A DNA stretch of 64,000 nt from Prosthecobacter sp. (GTDB taxonomy: Bacteria > Verrucomicrobiota > Verrucomicrobiia > Verrucomicrobiales > Verrucomicrobiaceae). This document shows, piece by piece, positions 24,311-32,453 of the stretch. Every line of letters begins with the position of its first letter. The stretch's first letter is position 1. The notes below the pieces were generated by a model, which was given only the letters and a program-made list of their open reading frames with translations, was not told where the DNA came from and ran no database searches. The position numbers were made by a program, and so were the translations under genes. The stretch spans positions 30,166 to 94,165 of the forward strand of contig JABARQ010000035.1 in assembly GCA_019186985.1 (NCBI GenBank), written 5' to 3'.

Positions 24311-25921
24311 ATGTTTGCCGTGAACAACCTTCCCCCATTCCTGAAACTGATCTCGCTCCTGCTCCGGCAGTTCCCGGCCCTCGCCGTGCTGCTTTCGATG
24401 AGCAGCGCGGCTCGGGTTCATTCGCAGGAAGATGCGGCACCGGGCATGTACATCACGGAGTACCGGGTGCTTGGTGCGACGCGCCTGGACAAGCGCAGCG
24501 TTGAAAAGGCCGTCTATCCCTTCCTCGGCCCGGAACGCAGGCCTGAGGATGTGGATGCGGCGCGTGCGGCCCTTGAAAAGGCGTACCGTGATGCAGGTTA
24601 TGCCACGGTCAGCGTCACCATTCCCCAGCAGAGGGTGCGGAAGGGCGTGGTGCTTCTTCAGGTGAATGAAACCCTGGTCGGCCGCCTGCGTGTGCATGGC
24701 TCGCGTTATCATGACATTGAACGGCTGAAGCAGCGCGCACCGTCCATGGCCGAGGGTGCGCTGCTCAATTTCAAGGCGGTGAACCAGGACATAGCCGCGC
24801 TCAACCGTCAGTCGGGACTGCGTGTGACCCCGGCCCTGCGGGCGGGCGTCATTCCAGGCACGGTGGACATCGACCTCAATGTCCAGGACGAGCTGCCGCT
24901 GAAGGGCAGCCTGGAGATCAACAACCGGCACAGTGCAAACACGACGCCCTGGCGCTTCAGCGGCAGCCTCAGCTATTCCAACCTCTGGCAGGCTGGCCAT
25001 TCCCTGGGGGCCAGTTTCCAGGTGGCGCCGGAGCGCCTGGATGATGCGCGTGTTTTTTCCGCCTTCTACCAGGCCGCCCTCGATGATGCCTGGACCCTCA
25101 CGCTTCAGGGAACAAGGCAGGACAGCGATGTTTCCACCCTCGGCGGTTCGGCGGTGGTTGGTCGCGGAGAGGTGCTGGGCCTCCGCCTCAGAACCACCCT
25201 GCCTGACAAGGAGGGTTTTTACCATAGCCTCAGCATCGGTCTGGACCGGAAGAGCTTTGAACAGGACATCATCGTCGCCGGCCAGGTCATCGCCAGTCCG
25301 GTGACCTATTATCCAATCAGCATCGATTACGGTGCGACAGTCCTTGCGAAGCGCCACGGCACGGATGTGAACCTCGGGCTGGTTCTGCATGTTCCTCGCT
25401 TCGGCTCTGATAGCGGAGAACTCAGCAACAGTCGTTACAAAGCCAACGATGGCTTCATCTACCTGCGCGGTGATTTTTCGCACACTCATGATCTTCCGGG
25501 CGGCTTCGAGGCCTTTGTAAAACTGCAGGGACAGGCAAGCTCAGGTCCGCTCATCAACAATGAGCAGCTCTCGGGCGGCGGCCTGAGCACTGTGCGCGGC
25601 TATCTTGAATCGACGGCGCTCGGTGACAGCGGCGCCTTTGCCACCCTCGAGCTGCGCAGCCCGTCCCTGCTCAAGTCCGATGACGAAGGCCGCAGCGAAT
25701 GGCGTTTCCATGCCTTTGCCGACGCCGGAACCCTGGTCCTCGACTCGACGCTGCCTGAGCAGGAGTCGGAGTTCAACCTTGCCAGCGTCGGTGTCGGCAC
25801 GCGCTTCCGTGTCCTCGATCACTTCAGCGGCACCGTGGATGCCGGCCTGCCCCTGATTCAGCAGGGCCTCACGCGTGTGGGCGAACTGCTCATCAGCGTC
25901 CGCTTCATGGCTGAATTCTGA
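24311..25921 (+). CDS. TpsB outer-membrane transporter, ShlB/FhaC/HecB family
   Basis: The product is 536 residues from ATG 24311; an in-frame ATG at 24236 lies in the hairpin and is not preferred. A signal peptide ends near ARVHSQ. A POTRA_2-type domain follows (about residues 45-120: ITEYRVLGATRLDKRSVEKA, then YRDAGYATVSVTIPQQRV). A second POTRA-like region (VGRLRVHGSRYHDIERLKQR) and LPLKGSLEINNRHSANTTPW lead into the beta-barrel. GGGLSTVRGYLESTALGDSG contains the VRGY motif of the L6 plug loop, diagnostic for TpsB and Omp85 transporters. It exports the TpsA protein encoded at the end of the operon. The next gene begins 20 nt later. Confidence 0.93.
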   Translation: MFAVNNLPPFLKLISLLLRQFPALAVLLSMSSAARVHSQEDAAPGMYITEYRVLGATRLDKRSVEKAVYPFLGPERRPEDVDAARAALEKAYRDAGYATVSVTIPQQRVRKGVVLLQVNETLVGRLRVHGSRYHDIERLKQRAPSMAEGALLNFKAVNQDIAALNRQSGLRVTPALRAGVIPGTVDIDLNVQDELPLKGSLEINNRHSANTTPWRFSGSLSYSNLWQAGHSLGASFQVAPERLDDARVFSAFYQAALDDAWTLTLQGTRQDSDVSTLGGSAVVGRGEVLGLRLRTTLPDKEGFYHSLSIGLDRKSFEQDIIVAGQVIASPVTYYPISIDYGATVLAKRHGTDVNLGLVLHVPRFGSDSGELSNSRYKANDGFIYLRGDFSHTHDLPGGFEAFVKLQGQASSGPLINNEQLSGGGLSTVRGYLESTALGDSGAFATLELRSPSLLKSDDEGRSEWRFHAFADAGTLVLDSTLPEQESEFNLASVGVGTRFRVLDHFSGTVDAGLPLIQQGLTRVGELLISVRFMAEF

Positions 25922-25941
25922 ACCTTTCCATCCTTGCCCTC

Positions 25942-27768
25942 ATGCCCCGCCTCATCATCGCCCTTGTTTTTTTCACCCTCTCCGCAGCCCAGGCCGAGTC
26001 CTGGTGGAATCCCAAGTGGAGCCTTCGCAAGAAGCTGACGATCGACACGACGGAGTCGGGTTCCAAGATCACCGACGCCATCGGCACGGCGACGGTGCTG
26101 GTCCGTCTTCATGACGGCAACTTCCAGTTCATGTCCGCGAGCGAGGATGGTGCAGACCTGCGCTTCATCGCTGCGGATGGCAGGACCGAGCTGAGCCACC
26201 ACATTGAAAAGTTCGACAGCCTGCTCAATGAGGCCTTTGTCTGGGTCAAGGTTCCGGACGTGAAGCCGGGGGCGCAGACCAGCTTCTGGCTCTATTATGG
26301 CCATCTGGAGGGAACCACGAAGAAAGAGGATGCCCGTGGCACCTATGATGACGGGACGGCCCTGGTCCTGCATTTTTCGGAAGGCGACGGGCTGCCTGCG
26401 GACAGCTCGGGACATGGCGTCCGGGCGGACAAGGCGGGAATTCCGGTGGGTGGTGCGTTGATTGCAGGGGCGCTTCGTTTCACCGGCCAGTCGCCCGTCA
26501 GCTTTCCCTCCTCACCTGGACTTGAGATTCCGGCCGGAGGCAGCCTTGCTTTCAGCACCTGGTTCCAGCCTCTTGCCCTGCAGCCTGACGCCGTCATCCT
26601 GGCCTGGCGGAATGAAGGCTCCGCCTTGCTCATCGGTGAAAACAACGGAGCGCCTTATGTTGAGGTCGTGGAGGCAGGCAAGGTGCGGCGCAGCACAGCC
26701 AGTGAGGCGGTTGCCGTGAATGCATGGCATCATCTGGCAGTCGTGGCCGATGCAGGTAAGGTCACGCTTTATCTCGATGGCAAAAACCAGGCCACTCTCG
26801 ATGCCACGCTGCCTGCTCTCAAGGGGGCTATTTTTCTGGGCAAGGATTCAGCCGGAGACAGGCCCGGGTTTTCCGGCGAACTGGATGAGCTGCGGCTCGA
26901 CAAGGTGGCGCGTCCCGCAGGCTGGATCCATCTGGCAGCCATCAACCAGGGGACCGGTGGCGGAGCACAGAAGCTGCTTGTGGCCGGTGAGGACGAGGCC
27001 GACGAAGCGGGGCACAGCGAGCTGGCCGAGCACCTGTCGCTTTTTGTCAGCATTTCGAAGTCGCTGACCTTCGACGGCTGGGTGGTCATCGCCCTCTGCG
27101 CGATCCTTGCGCTGGTGGCTTGGTTCGTCACGATTTCGAAGCTGCTTTACCTGAACCGGATCAGCCGGGCGAGCCAGGTGTTCCTGGGCCTTTGGGCGAA
27201 GGTATCCACCGACATCACCGCCCTGGATCATGCCGATGAAAAGAGCATCCGCAGCCTTGGCGGCACGGTCAGCGGCGCCAGGGCGGGGGTGATCCGGCAG
27301 TCGCCGCTGTTTCACATCTACCATCTCGGTTCCCAGGAAATCCAGAAGCGCATCGATGCGTCGGCACCAGGAGCCTTCCGTGGATTGTCCGGCCGTTCCA
27401 TCCAGGCCATCCGGGCGGCGCTCGACGCCGGTCAGGAGCTGGAGGTGGAGAAGCTGCACAGCAAGCTGGTGTTTCTCACCATCGGCATCGCCGGGGGCCC
27501 TTACCTCGGTCTGCTGGGCACGGTGATCGGGGTCATGATCACCTTTGCCGTCATCGCCCAGAGTGGCGAGGTGGACATCAATTCCATCGCCCCGGGGATC
27601 GCGGGCGCGCTGCTGGCCACCGTGGCGGGCCTGGCCGTGGCCATCCCTTCGCTGTTTGCCTACAGCTATCTCAGCACCCGCATCAGGCAGGCGGTGAGGT
27701 CGATGCACATCTTCATCGACGAGTTCATCACCCGCATCGCCGAAGCCTATCCGACCGCCAACGAATAA
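25942..27768 (+). CDS. exbB: ExbB/TolQ-type proton channel fused to DUF2341 and LamG ectodomains
   Basis: The product is 608 residues. A signal peptide (MPRLIIALVFFTLSAAQA) is followed by a DUF2341-like domain starting WWNPKWSLRKKLTIDTTESG (about 20-130). A LamG/concanavalin-like domain follows (about 140-320; AVNAWHHLAVVADAGKVTLY and FSGELDELRLDKVARPAGW). A transmembrane helix (GWVVIALCAILALVAWFV, near 372-390) leads into the MotA/TolQ/ExbB domain, ending with GGPYLGLLGTVIGVMITFAV and IAPGIAGALLATVAGLAVAI. Ordinary ExbB has about 240 residues; here a 350-residue sugar-binding-like periplasmic portion is added. It forms the proton channel with ExbD to energise TonB. Confidence 0.93.
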   Translation: MPRLIIALVFFTLSAAQAESWWNPKWSLRKKLTIDTTESGSKITDAIGTATVLVRLHDGNFQFMSASEDGADLRFIAADGRTELSHHIEKFDSLLNEAFVWVKVPDVKPGAQTSFWLYYGHLEGTTKKEDARGTYDDGTALVLHFSEGDGLPADSSGHGVRADKAGIPVGGALIAGALRFTGQSPVSFPSSPGLEIPAGGSLAFSTWFQPLALQPDAVILAWRNEGSALLIGENNGAPYVEVVEAGKVRRSTASEAVAVNAWHHLAVVADAGKVTLYLDGKNQATLDATLPALKGAIFLGKDSAGDRPGFSGELDELRLDKVARPAGWIHLAAINQGTGGGAQKLLVAGEDEADEAGHSELAEHLSLFVSISKSLTFDGWVVIALCAILALVAWFVTISKLLYLNRISRASQVFLGLWAKVSTDITALDHADEKSIRSLGGTVSGARAGVIRQSPLFHIYHLGSQEIQKRIDASAPGAFRGLSGRSIQAIRAALDAGQELEVEKLHSKLVFLTIGIAGGPYLGLLGTVIGVMITFAVIAQSGEVDINSIAPGIAGALLATVAGLAVAIPSLFAYSYLSTRIRQAVRSMHIFIDEFITRIAEAYPTANE

Positions 27769-27774
27769 CGTGTC

Positions 27775-28173
27775 ATGAACGCCGACGACAAGAGCTACGA
27801 CGACATCAATGTCACGCCGATGGTGGACCTCTACCTCGTGCTGCTGCTGATCTTCATCATCATGACCACTGCAGGCGTGCAGGGCATCAAGGTGAACCTG
27901 CCGAAAGGAAGCGCCGCCACTCCGCCCTTGAATGCTCCGAAGACGCAGGCAGTCACCGTCAACAACGAGGGCAAGATCTTCCTCAACACCATCCCGGTCA
28001 GCCTTCAGGAACTCGAGCAGAAGCTGGAGGTCCTGAAGGCCGCGAACGCCGAGCTGCCGGTCGTCGTCCGCGGTGACAGCAGCACGCAGTACCAGAGCAT
28101 CATGGAGGTGCTGAACCTCATCGGGCGTCTTGGCATCAGCCAGGTCGGCCTTGCCACCCAGGCCCCCAAATAA
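27775..28173 (+). CDS. exbD: ExbD/TolR biopolymer transport protein
   Basis: The product is 132 residues. DINVTPMVDLYLVLLLIFII carries the conserved transmembrane Asp of ExbD/TolR (VTPMVDxxLVLLIIFM). The periplasmic part has VNLPKGSAATPP, QAVTVNNEGKIFLNTIPVS and VVVRGDSSTQYQSIMEVLN, all standard for the family. Together with the ExbB protein, six bases upstream, it forms the proton-driven motor for TonB. The protein partners are inferred from the adjacent genes. Confidence 0.95.
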   Translation: MNADDKSYDDINVTPMVDLYLVLLLIFIIMTTAGVQGIKVNLPKGSAATPPLNAPKTQAVTVNNEGKIFLNTIPVSLQELEQKLEVLKAANAELPVVVRGDSSTQYQSIMEVLNLIGRLGISQVGLATQAPK

Positions 28174-28187
28174 ACCCATGTCGCGCC

Positions 28188-28922
28188 ATGAATGAAATCT
28201 ATCTCGATGACGAAGAGGAGGAGCGTTCCTTCTTCCGGCGACACCGCCTGGGCATTGCCGTGACCCTTGTCCTGCTGGCACTGGCGGTGTTCTTTCTTCC
28301 CAGCCTCTTTTCCAAGGGCGCGCCGACGGCCAAACGTTCCGGCATGGATGTTGTGCGGGTGTCATTGCCGCCGCCACCGCCCCCTCCACCTCCTCCGCCA
28401 CCGCCCAGGCAGGAACCTCCTCCGGAAACCAAGGTGGAGGAAAAAATGATCGAACAGGAGGCGGTTCAGGAAGATGAGCCAAAGCCGGAGGAAGCCCAGC
28501 CGGACGAACCTCCCGCAGCCCCTGACCTTTCCACGGGCATCGCTGGCAACGGCCCGCCCGATGGCTTTGGACTGGGCGGTCCTGGAGGTGGCGGGCGTGG
28601 TGGCAAGGGTCTCGGAGGCGGTGGCCGCCGCGGAGGTGGCAGCAAGTTCGGCTGGTATGCGGCCCAGGTGCAGGCTCGGATCGCCGATGCCCTGCGCAGC
28701 AACCGTCAGACAAGCCGGGCCAGCGTGCGGATCGACGTGCGCATCTGGCCGGATGACACGGGACGGATCACGCGCGCCCGCCTTGCCCGCAGCTCCGGAG
28801 ACGCGGCCCTGGACAGGGTCATCGAGTCCGAGGTGCTGACCGGCCTCCGGCTTTCGGAGCCGCCGCCTGCCGACATGCCCAGGCCCATCGTCCTGCGCAT
28901 CACCGCCAGCCGGCCTAACTAA
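28188..28922 (+). CDS. tonB: TonB-like energy transducer
   Basis: The product is 244 residues. A short acidic cytoplasmic start (YLDDEEEERSFFRRHR) precedes one transmembrane helix (about residues 21-41). A run of 13 prolines in LPPPP... and an acidic, proline-rich spacer follow (PPPETKVEEKM, PKPEEAQPDEPPAAPDL). A Gly-rich hinge precedes the C-terminal domain (about 160-244), where SSGDAALDRVIESEVLTGLR has the TonB C-terminal pattern (SSG...LD.A...A). It would span the periplasm and contact an outer-membrane partner. Neither a TonB-dependent receptor nor a TonB box is evident here; the candidates are the porin or the TpsB protein. Confidence 0.9.
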   Translation: MNEIYLDDEEEERSFFRRHRLGIAVTLVLLALAVFFLPSLFSKGAPTAKRSGMDVVRVSLPPPPPPPPPPPPPRQEPPPETKVEEKMIEQEAVQEDEPKPEEAQPDEPPAAPDLSTGIAGNGPPDGFGLGGPGGGGRGGKGLGGGGRRGGGSKFGWYAAQVQARIADALRSNRQTSRASVRIDVRIWPDDTGRITRARLARSSGDAALDRVIESEVLTGLRLSEPPPADMPRPIVLRITASRPN

Positions 28923-28939
28923 TTTGACGAAACGACTTC

Positions 28940-30835
28940 ATGCGCCCCTACCACCATCTTTTATCCTACGCGCTGCTCCTTTCCTTTGCGCCCGCCGCCT
29001 TACAGGGGGCGGAGGAGGCCCCGGCGGTTTCAGCAGCCACGGCTTCTGCGCCGAGTAAGGCGGATGATGCGCCGCCGTCGATTGACGAACTGCTGCCCCT
29101 GCCGGTCGAGGAGCCCGCAGAGGGGGCGCAGGCGAATACGCAGCCGACCCTGGCACCCATGGCACAGCGGCGCGTCCAGTTGTCCGAGAACTTCGCGGTG
29201 AACCTGGTGAACCGTCTGGTTGAGCGCGGTGTCCTCACCCAGGCGGACGCGGCGGAGATGATCTCCCTGGCCAAGGAGGACGCCGATCTTGCCAGGCAGG
29301 AACGCGAGGAGCTGTTCTCGGCTGCCCAGGTGGCCGCCGAGGCGCCCCCGGCCACGGATGCGGATGTCCGCGTCACCTACATCCCGGAGACGGTGAAGGA
29401 TGAGATGCGCAGCCAGATCAAGGATGAACTGCTGAAGGAGGCTGGCGGGAGCAAGCTGCTGGCGCCGCAGTATCAGCTTCCGGACTGGGTGGCCGCCTTT
29501 CATCCTCATGCCGACCTGAGGCTGCGCTATGAGTACATCGGCTTTGCGGAAGGCAATGATGCCGCAGGTTCCTTCCCCAACTTCAACGTCATCAACACAG
29601 GCCTGCCCTTCGACACCACCGGGGTGCTGTTTTATCCGAACTACAACACCACGGAAGACCGGCAGCGCGCCCGTTTCCGTCTTCGCTTCGGCGCTGAAAT
29701 GGACCTGGCGGACAGCTTCACCATGGGCATCCGGCTCGGCACGGGGGATTCAAATTCACCTGTCTCGGGCAACCAGAGCTTCGGCGGCACGAACCTGGGG
29801 CAGGGAGGCACTTTCTCCCAGCAGGGAGGCCAGTTTGCCAAGTATGCCATCTGGCTGGACCGTGCCTTCCTGAAATGGGAGCCGGTGGACAGCCTGTCCC
29901 TGACGCTGGGCCGTTTTGACAACCCCTTCTTCTCCACCACGGCGATCTACTCCGAGGACCTCGGCTTTGACGGCCTGGTGCTGCAGGTGAGGCATGAGAT
30001 CACCGATGGCGTCGAACCCTTCCTGACCGTGGGTTCATTTCCCGTCTTTAATTCGGACCTTCAACTCTCCACCAATCAGGTCGCCAAGTTTGAAAGCCGC
30101 GACAAGTGGCTCAATGCGGGCCAGGCGGGCGTGAACTGGAAGATCGGCAAGGACTGGAACCTCAAGATCGCGACTGCCTGGTACGATTTCCGCAACATCG
30201 AGGGCGAGCTGTCGACGCCTTTCGTTCCTCGCAATGCCGAGGATCCGGGGGACACAGACCATACCAGGCCGACCTTTGCCCAGAAGGGCAACACCTACAT
30301 GGAGCTGCGCCGCATCCTTCCTGATGCGACCAACGGGTTCGGCTCCACGAACCAATTCCAATACTACGGGCTGGCCACGCCGTTCAGCGTCCAGTCCGTC
30401 ACCGCCCGTCTGGATTACAATGGCTACGAGCCCCTGCAGGTCTCCCTACTGGCCGAATACCTGAAAAACCATGCGTTTGACGCCGGGAAGCTGAACGCGC
30501 TCGCCGTCAACAACCTGGGGGCGAACAACAAGTTTGAAGGTGGTGACACGGCCTACTACGCCAGCCTGAGGGTCGGCAGGCCGGCCTTGCTGAAGAAGGG
30601 CGACTGGTTCGCCTACCTGGGCTACCGGCATGTGGAGTCGGATGCGGTCGTCGACGGCTTCAACGACCAGGACTTCGGCGGTGGAGGCACCAACATGAAA
30701 GGCTACACCCTTGGGGCGGCGATTGCCGTGTCCCCCAGCGTCTCCCTTGCCCTCCGGTACATGAGTGCCGACCAGATCGCCGGGCCTCAGTACCGCTCCA
30801 ACATTTTCCAGTTCGACATCAGCGCCAAGTTCTGA
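28940..30835 (+). CDS. Putative outer-membrane porin
   Basis: The product is 631 residues with a signal peptide (MRPYHHLLSYALLLSFAPAA). A Pro/Ala-rich region and a helical section follow (NFAVNLVNRLVERGVLTQAD, then EMISLAKEDADLARQEREEL), with an SLH-like or coiled-coil look. A beta-barrel portion begins at PHADLRLRYEYIGF and DRQRARFRLRFGAEMDLADS. DSLSLTLGRFDNPFFSTTAI is typical of the 'putative porin' family. The last residues (SNIFQFDISAKF) end in Phe, as barrel proteins do. It lies between tonB and the coiled-coil gene, so it may be the outer-membrane partner of the TonB system. Confidence 0.85.
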   Translation: MRPYHHLLSYALLLSFAPAALQGAEEAPAVSAATASAPSKADDAPPSIDELLPLPVEEPAEGAQANTQPTLAPMAQRRVQLSENFAVNLVNRLVERGVLTQADAAEMISLAKEDADLARQEREELFSAAQVAAEAPPATDADVRVTYIPETVKDEMRSQIKDELLKEAGGSKLLAPQYQLPDWVAAFHPHADLRLRYEYIGFAEGNDAAGSFPNFNVINTGLPFDTTGVLFYPNYNTTEDRQRARFRLRFGAEMDLADSFTMGIRLGTGDSNSPVSGNQSFGGTNLGQGGTFSQQGGQFAKYAIWLDRAFLKWEPVDSLSLTLGRFDNPFFSTTAIYSEDLGFDGLVLQVRHEITDGVEPFLTVGSFPVFNSDLQLSTNQVAKFESRDKWLNAGQAGVNWKIGKDWNLKIATAWYDFRNIEGELSTPFVPRNAEDPGDTDHTRPTFAQKGNTYMELRRILPDATNGFGSTNQFQYYGLATPFSVQSVTARLDYNGYEPLQVSLLAEYLKNHAFDAGKLNALAVNNLGANNKFEGGDTAYYASLRVGRPALLKKGDWFAYLGYRHVESDAVVDGFNDQDFGGGGTNMKGYTLGAAIAVSPSVSLALRYMSADQIAGPQYRSNIFQFDISAKF

Positions 30836-30837
30836 CC

Positions 30838-31563
30838 ATGAAGACACTCACCCTCGCCATGTCCCTGCTGCTGCCCTTGGTCCTACTGGCAGCGCCACCT
30901 CCTGACCCGAACCAGAGGCTTCGTGACACGCTGAAAAACACCATGCTGCAGCTGCGCGCCGCCGAGACGGAGCGTGCGGGCCTTCAGGCCGCCCATCTGG
31001 TCGACGAAGCAAAGATCAAGGAGCTCGGCGCAAAGGTTGAGGAACTGAACCAAAAGATCGTCAAGATGACCAAGGACGCGAACGAGGAGCAGGAGGCGGC
31101 CAGGAAGGAGATCGATCTGCTCAAGAACGCCAAGGAGGCTCAATCCGGCCAGATCGCCCGGCTCCAGGAGGCCCTGGAGAAGTGGAAGACGGGCTACAAT
31201 GAAGTCGTGAAGGTCGCCAGGGAGCGCGAGACCCTGCGGGCAAAGGCCGTCAGCAAGGCCGTGCTTGCCGAGCGCAGGCTGGCTGAGCGCGAACGGCAGA
31301 ACCTGGAGCTTTATGTGACCGGCCGTGAGATCCTGGATCGTCTGGCCGGATTCAGCCTGGGCACGGCGCTGACCGCTCGCGAGCCCTTTGTCGGCACGAC
31401 CCGGGTGAAGCTGCAAAACCTTGTGCAGGACTACGGCGACAGGCTCCAGGACAACAAGTACAATCCCTTTGCTGAAAAGGCGGCGGAGGCGCAGAAGCCT
31501 GAAGTGACGAAGACAGCCGCGCCTGGTGACGCCTCGACAAAGGAGAGCCCCGGACGGCCATGA
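30838..31563 (+). CDS. Periplasmic coiled-coil protein
   Basis: The product is 241 residues: a signal peptide (MKTLTLAMSLLLPLVLLAA), then a long coiled coil (about residues 25-165) rich in Lys, Glu, Ala and Leu (AKVEELNQKIVKMTKDANEE, QIARLQEALEKWKTGYNEVV). A short C-terminal part (YVTGREILDRLAGFSLGTAL, FVGTTRVKLQNLVQDYGDRL) may be a docking domain, and a charged tail ends it. No enzyme motif is present. Its position between the porin and the isomerase gene, with a two-base gap before it and a four-base overlap after, points to a structural or chaperone role in the same secretion machine, perhaps spanning the periplasm. Confidence 0.75.
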   Translation: MKTLTLAMSLLLPLVLLAAPPPDPNQRLRDTLKNTMLQLRAAETERAGLQAAHLVDEAKIKELGAKVEELNQKIVKMTKDANEEQEAARKEIDLLKNAKEAQSGQIARLQEALEKWKTGYNEVVKVARERETLRAKAVSKAVLAERRLAERERQNLELYVTGREILDRLAGFSLGTALTAREPFVGTTRVKLQNLVQDYGDRLQDNKYNPFAEKAAEAQKPEVTKTAAPGDASTKESPGRP

Positions 31564-32453
31564 AGACTTCGGTTCCCTCCATCTTGAAATGGCTGCTGGT
31601 GATTCATGCCGCCAGCGCGGCGTTCCCGGTCAAGGCTGAGGAGACGCTCGGCAGGCTGGGTTCAGTCGAACTCACGGCCGATGATCTGCGTTCCTCCATC
31701 CAGAGCCTGAGCCCGACACAGGTGGACTCGCTGAAGGCGGACCCGTCTTTGCTGGAGCAGGTGGCGAGAACCTCGCTGGTCCAGAAGCTCATTTTGCATG
31801 AGGCCGCGGAAAAGAAATGGGACTCGCAGCCGCACATCGCCGCCAGGGTGGAGCGAGCCCGCCAGAGCGCCATCACTGAAAGCTATCTGGAGTCGGTCGC
31901 CGAACCTCCGGCCGGTTATCCGTCGGAGAACGAGGTGAAGGCCGCCTACTCGGAGGTGCGAGATTCACTGCGGGTGCCGCCGTCCTTCCGACTGGCTCAG
32001 ATCTTCATCGCGGATGCTCCGGATGGTGAAAGGCGGCTCGCCCTTGTGAATGAGCTGCTGGCTGCGCCTGGCGCTGATTTTGGCAAGCTTGCCGCCGAGC
32101 ATTCCCAGGAGCCGCTTAGCGCCTCCCGGGGAGGTGAGATCGGCTGGCTGACGGAGTCCGAGATCGAGCCATCCCTGCGCGAAGTTGTGGCGGGGCTGAA
32201 GCTGTTTGCCGTGTCCAGGCCGGCAAGGCTCAAGGACGGCTGGCATGTCCTGAAACTGCTGGATGCCCGGGCCTCCCACACGCCCACGCTGGAGCAGGCG
32301 AGGCCGCAGCTCATCAGGCGCCTTCGGCAGGAAAAGCTGCGGACGAATTCCCAGGCCTACCTGGCCGGTCTCCTGCGCCGTCACACGCTTCACATCAATG
32401 TCAGCGCCCTTGGTGCCGCCCTGTCGCGTGAAATCCAGGACTCACGACCATGA
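31560..32453 (+). CDS. Periplasmic parvulin-type peptidyl-prolyl isomerase
   Basis: The product is 297 residues with a signal peptide. The N-terminal half is helical and SurA/PpiD-like (LTADDLRSSIQSLSPTQVDS). It is followed by a parvulin domain at about 135-240: SFRLAQIFIA, GADFGKLAAEHSQEPLSASR, GGEIGWLTESEIEPSLREVV and GWHVLKLLDARASHTPTLEQ. The catalytic His-like position in parvulins (H in LRHILV) is replaced by Gln in RLAQIF, as in many SurA domains. It is probably a chaperone holding the unfolded TpsA in the periplasm. It overlaps the next gene by four bases (ATGA), supporting a dedicated role for that gene's product. Confidence 0.9.
   Translation: MKTSVPSILKWLLVIHAASAAFPVKAEETLGRLGSVELTADDLRSSIQSLSPTQVDSLKADPSLLEQVARTSLVQKLILHEAAEKKWDSQPHIAARVERARQSAITESYLESVAEPPAGYPSENEVKAAYSEVRDSLRVPPSFRLAQIFIADAPDGERRLALVNELLAAPGADFGKLAAEHSQEPLSASRGGEIGWLTESEIEPSLREVVAGLKLFAVSRPARLKDGWHVLKLLDARASHTPTLEQARPQLIRRLRQEKLRTNSQAYLAGLLRRHTLHINVSALGAALSREIQDSRP

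Noticed and set aside
26848..28713. Minus-strand 621-codon frame opposite exbB, exbD and tonB
   Set aside because: It runs antisense to three clearly identified genes and has low-complexity, shadow-type composition.
28940..30835. Porin gene as a TonB-dependent receptor
   Set aside because: No plug domain or TonB box is visible and the length and start fit the putative-porin family, although a TonB gene is adjacent.
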